From Isoperla grammatica (taxonomy: Eukaryota; Arthropoda; Insecta; Plecoptera; Perlodidae), in assembly GCA_945910005.1 (NCBI GenBank), contig OX246749.1:32445271-32509270 (forward strand): 64,000 nucleotides of DNA, written 5' to 3'. Shown piece after piece: positions 11,881 through 32,400 of this stretch. Numbering within the stretch: position 1 is the first letter of the stretch; every line of letters starts with the position of its first letter. A model generated the notes under the pieces. The model did not search any database, was not told the origin of the DNA, and worked only from the letters and a program-made list of their open reading frames with translations. Position numbers and translations under genes: made by a program.

Positions 11881-14500
11881 ATCATGAATTCATTCAAACT
11901 CACGCATGCGCCTCAACGAATCCAAGCAATTATAAAGCCTTATTAGATTTTAGATACCTAGTAAACATAATTTAAAAATTACCACAAATACCAAATTTAT
12001 TTTAAAAAAATACTGAGTTTTAAGGAACTAAGAATCTCTGCATTCTACCACAACAGCCTTCAATTGTTTCTTCGTGGCACCGTCAAAGTTTGGTCACAAA
12101 TGTGGCTGCCACGCGCAAAGATGTGACGTACGTGCAACCTACGAATTATCAAACATCTTGTAATCGAGGGAAGGGCGGAAAGAAAAAAAATAGCTCACCG
12201 AATAAATATTTACATTGTCACATAACTTTCTTTATTTAAAAAAATAAAAACAGTTTTTGTTTATTAATAATGCTGTTTTGACACATTGATATAGAAAAGC
12301 ATCTGTTTTTGTTAAGACATATACAATACATTCACAGACATTATGAAACCAGCAAGCAACATTATTTTTTATTTACATCGATGCTATTAGCTGAATTCAG
12401 TTGAATACGTTCATAAATATTGTTTCGTCAATTAACCGTCGAGCTCGAGAGCAAAAAAAAAATGTGTAAAGTTAGAAACTGTTTGCCAAGCAGTGAAACT
12501 TCAATCGACACTCATAACTTTACTGTCCGTTCATATCAAACGGCAACCCTAGTTATAAACGATAATTCATTACCATTGAAGTCGTTGTTCATAACAGTAT
12601 TGACGCGGTAATGAAACAGACAAAACTCGGTATGATTAAACGAATACCGGAAATTAAGACGATGTCTTTTCGGCTCGGAATCAAACGCAGGTATCCCACT
12701 TGATTGAAAATTAGGGTGCGTAATTAAATATCTGAATGGAGATTTCAGTTCAAAGTTGGAGAAGGATTTTAAAGTTTTATGTAATAAATTCTACATAAGA
12801 AAGGGGTTGTCTGATATACTTATTAATAATTTGTCATTGCAATATATGCTTTTATAAAAAATAAAAAAAATTGTGTTTTCAATCTTTTACGCAAACAATG
12901 ACTTTAGAGCCGTCATAGCAACGAAGCCCATAATCAATGGGATAAAAATGCTCCCGCTTTGAAAACAAGTTTTTGTAACTGAATTGGTAATCAAAAATAC
13001 AAATTTATTTATTAACTTTAAATTGTATTTCCTTAAATGGAATTTTTCTAAGAAGTTAACTAAGCTCAAAACTGAAAAAAGAAAATACACAGTTAGTAGA
13101 GCATTTTGGTTCGTAACTTTGGGAGAAAACTTCCCTATTTTGTGTGTTTATAATGCCTGTATTACTAAACTGGTAAACGTGCAATTTTCAGTATCGATTC
13201 GATATGATACTATGTCTGTATTTATATGACGACACAACTGTCATATTATATGCCATTTATTACCAGGTACAGTAACTCAAACGTAAGAGTTATGCAGTGA
13301 AGTTATACACATCGGGCACCACTGGTTCGGTTATCGAACCACTGCCGCATCGGTGATGGATCATTTCAGCCTAAGCAACACTCCACCCATTAATGTGCGA
13401 AACGAAAAGATTTACTACGTAAAAAAATCGACGGAAAACGAGACACTCGTAGCCTTTGTCACAAGGATTACATAAGTCTCCGCACAGTGGAATCTCGAGT
13501 CACCCTTACGTACGTTACACGGTTTCAGTACGATGCTCGATAGATAGATCAATAAATCCGTAAGCTACCCCCGCTAGTTTACTCGAGAACGGAAATCCAC
13601 CATTGGACCGGTCTAAATTACGCTATAAAAGGTGGGTTATGGTCGCAGTGTCGAAACGTTGTGTAAACATCGTTCCCCAAACAAGTGAGAGCTACATATT
13701 CTCACATGTTTCGAGCACCTTCATCAAATTAGAAAAATGTCTCGTAAAAAAAAAAAACTCAATACGTACTATAATTATCGTAATTATTATTATAAAATGT
13801 TAGCCACAACAAGAAAAAACACTTGTTAAACAAACTGATAGTCTACTTTGCAAACAATCTTCAGCGTGATTCGAGGTACGAAAGGAGAGCAAACATTTTT
13901 CTCAACTTAACTTTAAAACCAGATGTTGGGGATCAGTTGTTACTTCAAAGCCTCACACTCTGAAAAGCATGCAAATTTCAAGTTTTTTTTTTGTGTACGG
14001 TAACTTTAAAATAAAATCCAATATCAACATTTTGGAATTATGTGTGGCAAGATGGATATTATGTATCAGACTTCTAAGAAAAAAAGAAAAAAAAAATACA
14101 AAAATGCTTGTGTTTGGATAAAAAATAGACAATGTCATAAAAATCTCAAATCGTCTTATTTGATCCAAATGCAATACATTTCGAACACCTACGCCTACCT
14201 ATTTTTTTTTACAATATCTAGAGCATACCTGCCCCTCCCCCCCCGCATCATTCCAAAACGTTGACACTGAAGTCGTTTTAAAGACGCGAACGAAAAACCC
14301 GTGCTTTTCAAGTTCCGTCGAACACTCCCTCCGACACAAACTTCGATAGGCACCACAAAAAACAGCAACTATGAAACTAACACTTAAATCTAAGTCATTT
14401 TTATTAACATACTAACAGATATAAAGGTACAAACGTATGAAATGAAACATCGAACGACATTATAGATAGTTAATTTCACAACAAACGTTAACGATTGATA
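11880..14500. other. No gene recognised
   Basis: Mostly AT-rich with few repeats. A TGGTTCGGTTATCGAACCA palindrome near 13323-13341 and poly-A/poly-T stretches are the only structures I can point to. Confidence 0.5.
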
Positions 14501-15700
14501 ATAATTAACAACACTCCCGTTGTCGGAAGGTTGCCAACCTGTATCGCGGACAGATTCTTACGTACGTCTTAACGTAGACGGGCGCGCGTCGATAGTAAAC
14601 GCTGCGGTTTAATATCGGGAGAACCTGGTCGTATCTGACTTTAATCAATCACGAAATTCGGCATCTAATGCGGGGTCTTATAATTTGTATGGTCATATAT
14701 ATGTACTTTTCTGAAAAGCGTCTGCAAAAAAATATTACGTCCGAAGGTAGATCCGGCGTAGAACCATCCGACAGATTGTTTCGCATTGGCGTAAAACCCC
14801 GTCGACCAATCGGGAATTTTATCTCTTCTCAAATCGCGTCGTATATTTATACATCGTCTTGGCACTCTTTTTTAACACATCCCTACCTACATTATGCTTA
14901 ACCATAAAGCGTTTAATATCGTTTTAAAACGTCATGCTTGCTCACGTAAGTTGTGTTCAACTGTAAGAAATTAGGTAAAAGTAATCGCACGATCTACTGT
15001 TGCGACGAGATCATACACCTTACCTTGAAAGCGTGACGGAAGTTGACGAACTTGAGAGACGATTTGAGTTTCGTTGAAATTAAAAAATAAAATGAAATAT
15101 ACCCTTAGACGTCGTTGCTGCTCGGAACAAGCCTGGCATCGTTAAAACTAAAAGCTACGTACGCGCGTATTTGAAACGTCACAAAGAAAGTTTTTTAATA
15201 TCGCTGACAAATTACGCGTATTACTACATCGAGACACGACGTCAGTATGTGCAAGCCTCGAGATTTCCACTCAACAGTCGCTCGACTTTCTCCCTGCCGG
15301 CCTCGACATTCCAAGCATCGTGAATTGAGATGCAGTCGTAGCAGTACGAGCTTCGAATTTCCGTGCGCGAATCACTAGTTGACGACGAGGCCCGGTTTAT
15401 CTCGGGCCCGATTCCGAACGTCGGAAGAACAAATACATGTTCGTTTCTTTCAGCGCTCAGTCTCACTCTCGTCTGTAATTTATTATTATTACGCAGAATT
15501 GCGGAATTTCGTTTGACTCGAGACAACGAGCCCGATTGCATCGTTGCGGAAAATATGCCGCTATTTCGAGAAAGTTTCTCTACGTTCGCCCAGCCTCACT
15601 GGCAGACGGGAGTTTTTGTTAGTTTGGCAATAATCGCAAAATCTTGAAAAGCCTGCTTTCTTTACAAACTTGTAGCGGCTGTACGATTCTGGTCCCGAAA
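14500..15700. other. CpG-retaining region, possible upstream exon or promoter
   Basis: Rich in CG dinucleotides and free of the window's repeat families. A minus-strand CTTTCAAG|GTAAGG at about 15026 is a good splice donor, so a minus-strand 5' exon may lie at 15026-15640. The 99-codon frame there has no recognised domain. Confidence 0.35.
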
Positions 15701-15898
15701 ATAACAATCAACCGATGACCACACAATGTTCACGAAACGGGCTAAAAAAACCACATCCAATTACGAAATGCACGCCCAATTACGACCCCTCAATCGCTAT
15801 GTGACCACCCGCCTTACCCCAATGACAACCTGACAAAATCATATCATATTTATTCGTATCATATTACATTATTTATAGGCTTCTTGCAAGCTTGCTTT

Positions 15899-16192
15899 AC
15901 AACAATGAAACAAACGAAATTAATTGATGGACAAACAACAAGCTGTCAAACAATAAAATATTCTGATTTTGAAAACAAATCTTCAAAACAAACAAGAAAC
16001 ATACAAAACTTTCACAACTTGGTCGCCCATCATTAAACGTTTTAACTGGCGGGCAGTTACTATCGCCATATACCTCGTTTTCTTCATAATGTTGCAATTT
16101 TATTATTTTCACAGCTCGTTGTTTGTCCATCAGTTCGATTCATTTGTTACGTTGTTGTAGTTTGGCTGTGACGTCAGTTGCAAGTTCCCTAT
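15899..16192. mobile_element. MITE family B, diverged, CRE-type right end
   Basis: Body matches 16190-16498 (CAACAATGAAACAAACGAAA, TTTTAACTGGCGGGCAGTTA) but the right end reads TGGCTGTGACGTCAGTTGCA then TTCCCTATA instead of the usual GGTGTTGCTAGTGCCCT. Confidence 0.7.
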
Positions 16193-16498
16193 AGGGCACT
16201 AGCAACACTAAAAGACAACAATGAAACAAATGAATTGAATTGATGGACAAACAACAAGCTGTCGAAAAATAATTTCTTCTGATTTTGGAAAACAAAACCA
16301 AAAACAAACAAATACACATACAAAACTTTCACTTAGTCGTTGTCTATTGTTAAAAGTTTGAAATGGCGAGCAGTTACTATTGCTACACTTGTTTTTATTT
16401 CTATGGTTGCAATTTTATTATTTCGATAGCTGATTGTTTGTCCGTCAGTTCAATTCATTTGTTCCATTGTTGTCTTTCGGTGTTGCTAGTGCCCTAAA
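16190..16498. mobile_element. MITE family B, full length
   Basis: Inverted ends ATAGGGCACTAGCAACAC and GTGTTGCTAGTGCCCTA, about 30 bp each. Abuts the preceding copy at CTATAG. About 330 bp downstream of the TMEM185 stop, so its minus-strand AATAAA near 16415 might serve as a polyadenylation signal. Confidence 0.82.
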
Positions 16499-16832
16499 AC
16501 GCAACTCACCGCCTGGTATCTTTTGAAAACATGTATGATTTTCAACAAGGCAGTGGCAAATTGATCTAAGTTACCCGCTAACTACGTTCACCAAACGCAG
16601 TTAGTGCTTGATGTCAGTTAGGGCTAACTGCGTTACGTTCACATTACATTCTTGACAGAAGTTAGTGGCTTAACTGCTGTTAACGAGCCTAGTGTGAACA
16701 TAGTTTTATCAGTCATAATTGCTATGCCAGGCGGTGGCGGTCACATAACTAGGGGGCGGAGCTTCAGACTAAAAATATCTGCGCTCGACACGCATGCGTC
16801 AAAGCGTAACGCGGAAGGGCGATCGCACGGCT

Positions 16833-25876
<9,044 letters not shown>

Positions 25877-26385
25877 ATTAAATGGAATAAAGTCGTCGTT
25901 GTCTCAAGTTTACTACTCCTATGTTACCTGAACCATTATTTGAGTAACATTTTCACGATATGCCCATTTTAAATTACATTTAATTCGCTTGAATTATTTA
26001 CTGTCAATTTCTCAATCAGCTGTCGTCTCGTCGGTCCACTGCGCGAGCCTACGAAATTCGACTGTTGACTATCGATATTCCATTAACGCGATAATCGATT
26101 GATCTGTAAAGAAATTAATTTATATTTTAATATAATTTTATTTCTGATTACAAACCCACCGAGAGTCTTTACTAATAATTATAAAACGTGTATAGCGTTA
26201 AAACTGGATAATCATTAGAATGTACTGAAAAAAGTGCAACTGGTAAATAATAAATCGATTCCCAACAATCGAGGTTTATTTGACCAATCAGAGCAGAGTA
26301 GAATTGTCCGCCATGTTCGATCCGTGGGACCATCCGGCAACGTAACTTCCGCCTTCATCTTTTCTGTGTTATTTTCCTCACAAAC
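25877..26385. promoter_or_regulatory. Shared divergent promoter of TMEM185 and RPS3A
   Basis: The two start codons are 509 bp apart and diverge. On the RPS3A side are a CCAAT motif (26284-26288), a CCGCCATGTT box at 26308-26317 that resembles the YY1 site common in ribosomal-protein promoters, and pyrimidine tracts around 26346-26365 that could hold a 5'TOP transcription start. No clear TATA box is seen. Transcription starts are inferred. Confidence 0.6.
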
Positions 26386-26447
26386 ATGGCAGTAGGGAAA
26401 AATAAGGGTCTATCAAAAGGCGGAAAGAAGGGAGTCAAGAAGAAGAT
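26386..26447 (+). CDS. RPS3A: RPS3A coding exon 1
   Basis: Residues 1-20 plus two bases of isoleucine. Lysine-rich N-terminus; donor AAGAT|GTGAGT. Confidence 0.95.
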
Positions 26448-29400
26448 GTGAGTAATAGATGCAATTTAACGATACTTGAATATCGCTACCTTAATTATCC
26501 GAGTGTTTCACACCTTAGTAGATTGAGATGATTTTGATGTAGCCGGATGAAATTCTGTTGTTGAGGGATTCCATGCTGTTTGAAATACTTATTCCCCCAT
26601 TCTTTCTTTCAGATTTCAATGTAGTTCACGTTTTGTACTTATGGTGGGCTATGAGACATTGAATACTGTTAACAATTATCGTTATTCCTTGCTGGAATAT
26701 GATTAAGTCTGGAGCCTCGAGTTTGGTCCCAGGCAACCATAACCTTCAACAAGCCCCGGGTTCTAGGCCTAGGGCCTAGCCTAAGACTTGGCATTCTTGT
26801 CAAACGAGATCTCCACTTAATACTTTGGGTCTAGGCCTAGGCTTACTTTGGTCTTCTTGTTCGTAATGCATTGCAGGGCCTTTGACCTAGGACATTGAAG
26901 GGTGTTTAAATTTTGGCTTAGGTTCTAGGCTTTAGGCATGGAAGCTTCACATTATTCATCATCATTATCCATCGCCGTTTCCTGCTTCTGGCAGGGTCAG
27001 CTTGGGTTTCACAACCAAATATTTCCACTTCTTCCTATCTTCCCACAATTGTACTTCCTCTACTTGCTCCCTTTTTTTTTACATTATTATTTGGTTGAAA
27101 ACTTGTTGCTGAACGTTTTACTGCGAAACATTTCTTATGAGACTGGTTTGTAAGCCTCACAAATTCTTCATGGTAGGCCTAGGCCCTACAAACCCTTGCC
27201 TCTTATTGCACCATTTGCTTCAATGGCCAGTGCATTAGGCCAGGGCTAGGCCTAGGCTAGTTTCTAACCTAGCCTAGATTAGGCCTACATTGTATAGGTC
27301 TCGCAAAACAACCTCGGTAATGCTTTCGTCATCAATCAATGACGTGTTTACGGTCTCGGCCAACCCGAGCACGTATCTGAATTAGCCACGGTCGCTGGTT
27401 GGCTGCCGCTCACCCAGCCGTGACAGAAGCATTACCGAAGATCTTGTACGGCTAGTATAGGCCTACTCCTTAATGAATCTTGTGTTTATTTGTAGTGTGG
27501 ACCCTTTCACTCGCAAAGACTGGTACGATGTGAAGGCACCATCAATGTTTGCCACCCGGCAAATTGGCAAAACTCTTGTCAACAGAACACAGGGAACAAG
27601 TAAGTCCAACATGAATTTTCCTACTATTATAATTAAGCAATTTTCATGAATGCAATGTGGCGTCCATGTAGGCCCTAGTTGTTTTCGCGGATAACCAGCG
27701 TTTAACCGCCCAAAGTGCCCCAAATCAATAAATAAGTCATGTGGACCTAGGCCCTATATCCAAAATCTACATTTGTTTTTTAAACAACAGCGCCAGTCGC
27801 AGGCGTACTTGTCTGCTAGGGTCGTTGTGGGTAACTCCGTCCACCCCTATGCTACCGTCCACCCATCCTTATATTCCTTCCAAAGAGGTTAACCAAAAAC
27901 ATAACTGTAAATATAACTCTTGTATTTCATTGGTTACATATTTTACTTTCTGGAGTGCTTTGGCTTTCGATTTTCGGTCACAAGACAGTCGAGATATAAA
28001 ATATCGTAGAGTCGAATGTGTGGCGTCATGGCAATGTTCAGTCGATCTTATGGCCGCTAGGCTAACCATGGGTTTACGCGGGATCGCGCTAATGCTAAGG
28101 ATTTTTGCCAATTAAACGAATTCTTTTTCAAGTAGAGTGAAACTAAGGTATTTAATTGGAAGCTTAAATATTACTACTTGCGTGGAAAAATTAAATTCAT
28201 CGGAATATTGTAGTAGCCTACATAAATGCTGCCAGACGTGAAATATGGCACTTTTTTCGTGATGACATTTCCAATGCTACATTCTACCTGTAAACAAGAC
28301 TTACCTTAGCTTTGGCAACAAACAACAACTTATATTTCGCAATAATAATATTTAATAAAATAATAAAAAGCATCATCTTCATCCGTAATCCTGAAATGAT
28401 TACGAAATAAATTATTTAGTTCAGCTCTGCTACCGCGTAATGAGCGCGGCCATATTGCCATTGTATCATATGGCTGGGCTGGGTGGACGAACGAACCAGC
28501 TAGAAGTGGACGCTATATCCCTGAGTGGGTGGACGGACTTTCCCTCATTTACGTTTTCGCGCAAATATCTCTAAATATCTTCAGAACCTTAGGGATTTCG
28601 GTGAATGTTCTGTTATTAATGGACAAAAGACACTTCAAGCTTTAAAATGGTGGTTCTTACATACCTGTAGCTCTAATAGAACAGGAGCTAGATCGTTTTC
28701 AAGGAAGATAAAAACACGATTTGCCCTTAAGTGGGCGTTGATACCCACAACGACCCTATGCTTAACAATAGCTTCGTACAACCCATCCAATTGATCTCAG
28801 ATTTTCAAATTGGATAGAATGGCATCTAGGCCTAGACTAGCCTAGCCCTAATCTTCATTATTGTTCTTTGTTTTACAGAAATTGCATCAGATGGCCTAAA
28901 ACACAGAGTGTTTGAAGTGTCATTAGCGGACCTTCAAAACGACAACGATGCAGAGCGTTCCTTCAGAAAATTCCGCCTCATCGCAGAGGAAACTCAAGGT
29001 GAGTGAGTGGATTCCTAAACTTGGTGCTAGAAGCTTTTGTCTCTCGCTTGTTTGGTGTTGCCCCGATGCTCACTTATTTGGCTTCCAACTGACACGTTGC
29101 CACACAATTTGCGTTCTCTCTCGTGTTAAAGGAGGTGTGCCAGAAGTCAGGATCTTCCAACACTTGTGGCTTTGTCCATTGCCAATGTATAGAGCAAACA
29201 ACATTTTTATGCTTGAAATTGTACTGGTAGGCCTAGATTATGTGACCAACTTGATTTAATAGGCCTAGGGGCCTAGGCCTAGGGCTATTCAATTCCATTG
29301 CAGCCTATACCTACGTTGTACAGTCTAAAGGGATTCTGTGCCTATAGGCCCTATATTCAAAGCATTTGAATTAGGGATGACGAAACCCGACTTTTTTACG

Positions 29401-32400
29401 ACCCGGGTACCCGTTCACTATACCCGCGGGTTACCCGGGTAGGCCTAGGCCTAATAAAACAAAAAAAATCGTGTGGGGTGTCAAATGAACCGCTCAATAT
29501 CGCTCTCGTCGAAAATAACATCCCAAATAGTGTATTGTAGTAGCAGGGATTAGATTGTTTCATTATATTTCGTGATGAAAAGTTGAACACCCATGACAAG
29601 AGAAAGTTACAACAGCGCGGGGGGTCGAGGATCGGAGCGGGATGAAACATAATGCGTCACAGCTGCCACTCAAGCTCAAGGCCACAGGCAGACCGGCCCG
29701 TTGAAGTGTCAAATGGTTGTGTGCTTTGGGAGGGAGAAAGGGTGGAAAGGGGGGGGGGTGTAGGGTAGCAGTTCATGCTAAAAGATTGCCGGCGGCCAGG
29801 CTTACATGAACAGGGAATCGGGCGGCATGAACAAAAGAAACTATCAAAGTGGACAGTTTATTTATAGACGCGATTCTATTTCTTAGGGAAATACCGCCAA
29901 GCACAAAAATGAAATACGTAATGACAGATGAATCAGTTCAAATTCGAAACATTTAGCTAATTGGCGGTTCTCAATTTCAGGAACCGGGTTTTGTCGGGTA
30001 AACGGGTAGAGAAAACACAAACCCGTACCCGACTTCGTCGGGCGGGTATCGGGTACCCGGGTACCCGTCGTCTTCCCTAATTTGAATGGGGGTTGTCACG
30101 ATGCCATCTTGTGTTTTTTTTAGTTACCAGCAGAGATAGGAATCCTGTTCCCTTCGATCCATGCCATTTGGCATTTTGTCCTACTCATCCTTCAGATACG
30201 TACATTAACAAAGATGTTTCCTGTCTTTTTCTCTGACCCTATACATCATACTAGATTCGAAAACCCTAAACCTGTCCCGGTTTGTTTATATTGGTAGATG
30301 GTAATGCCGGGTACATCGGCAAGCACAGATTGTTCTAAATATGCAGTCGTTTGCATTAATTGGGTAATACGTGATCGAAATAATAATAATAACAATAATA
30401 TTTATTGTCATAGAATCTACATTCTGCGAGAGGGATCAAGCATTTTCAGATGTACAGACAATCATGATACAAACAATACATGAAATACATTTTGGAGTTC
30501 ACGGTTTGAAGTACAGATGAAATACAGTAAAACTTCATAATACTACAGTAAACGACAATTTGGTAATATTTTGTGCCCGCAGGAAAGAACGTCCTGACAA
30601 ACTTCCACGGCATGGACCTGACGACCGACAAGCTCCGCTCGATGGTCAAGAAGTGGCAGACGTTGATTGAGGCAAACATTGACGTAAAGACGACAGACGG
30701 CTACCTACTGCGGGTCTTCTGCATCGGCTTCACGAACAAGGACCCCATGTCCCAGCGCAAGACGTGCTACGCCCAACACACGCAGGTACGTTGAGTCGTG
30801 CGCCGTCTGTCGCCCTCGAAGAAATCTGACGCTTTCACGGCGTCTGAAAGAAAACCCGTTCGGGAGTTGTCTGTGGGTAGGCTAAGAGTACTGAAATTGC
30901 TGCAAACTTATTTGCAAATCTTTCCACTTTCTTTCCCCGGTGCCTAATTCACTCTTCGGTACTGGTCTGGTACCTATTTCTGATGGTCTTAATAGAGGCT
31001 TTAATGTTAATTGTTTACCGTGCATCAACTTCCATGTTACTCGCGGCTTTAGGGATTTGGAAATTTATTAGATATTAGCCTATCTACTCCATGGTTGGGT
31101 AGGGTTTTGCTATGGTTGTCGACTGAAAGTAGACTTTGTGTGTTTGAACCAACTAGACTAGCCTATGATATGTTCATAATTGAAAATGTGAGCATGCCTA
31201 TTCCCAATTATTTGCTTCTCCAGTTTCAAATCCTGTTGAGGTTATACGCTTGGGAGAAAGTGAATCGCAGGCGTAATTGTCGATGGCCCGTGTGTACCCT
31301 GCCGTGCCATCTTATTATGTCTGCGTACACTTGGGACAATCGACATAATATGATATTGAGAGACTAAGATCTCGCCCACCCGGGATACGCTTGTGTTTAT
31401 TTGTGTTTTATTTAGGATGCCAAATGGCACCAAGCATGAAACACAACAGCATTAGCCCTGTAACAATGTACACACACTAGTAAAACCCATTTAGTAGTGG
31501 GAGTCCCCACAGCTTACCTCCAATGATAATGATTTGTTGCAAACTTGGTAGACAAATTATGAACAAAAATGCGGTAGGTACATACAAGGAGGAAACCTTC
31601 AAAGTGTACAAGGTCAAAACTATTTAGACCTTCTAGTGTTTGTTTGTTTCCATATAGACCTATTTGTTTCATGCAAACGAGGGTTTGGGCTCCCAATAAT
31701 GAATTAGGCTACCCACCCTCAAAACTAAGATGTTTGGTCCTCGCCATTGCATGAATAAGTCTATAAAAATAAGTTGCCTATGCAGAATGTAAGTGCTGCC
31801 CAGATGTGGTGGAGATGCGTGGCTACTAACGGCAAAATAAAGCAATATAATATCTAGTTAAGAAACTTACTCGACGTGTTGGTTAGCTCTGTGTCTGTAT
31901 TCCCAATTTATTGCCTAGTCAGTCTCGATACTGTCTTAGGTTATGCAATTGGGAGATAGAAACTTGCAAGACTGTTGCCGATGGTTTAGGTCACAACTCT
32001 ATGCTGGCCATCTCAATGTACTTGCATACATTTACATCGTGAGTGTGTCCATAATGTATTGTCGATTGTGTAAGTTGCCATTGCTTATGAAACTTAGTTG
32101 AGGTCTTAGCTCTGTGTCTGTATTCCCAATTTATTGCCTAGTCAGTCTCGATACTGTCTTAGGTTATGCAATTGGGAGATAGAAACTTGCAAGACTGTTG
32201 CCGATGGTTTAAGTCACAACTCTATGCTGGCCATCTCAATGTACTTGCATACATTTACATCGTGAGTGTGTCCATAATGTATTGTCGATTGTGTAAGTTG
32301 CCATTGCTTGGGCGCTGCCCCCCCATTTCCCAATTATTTGCACCATCGGTTCAATTTTGCCGTCGGTGTTATACGCTTGGGAGAAATTAACCGGCGGGCG

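Noticed and set aside
15242..15541. 99-codon minus-strand open frame
   Set aside because: No recognisable domain and no confirmed splice context; kept only as a possible exon region.
29010..29200. Possible H/ACA snoRNA in RPS3A intron 3
   Set aside because: An ACACAA and a TTTGC...GCAAACAACA arrangement exist, but upper stems do not fall 14-16 nt from the boxes.
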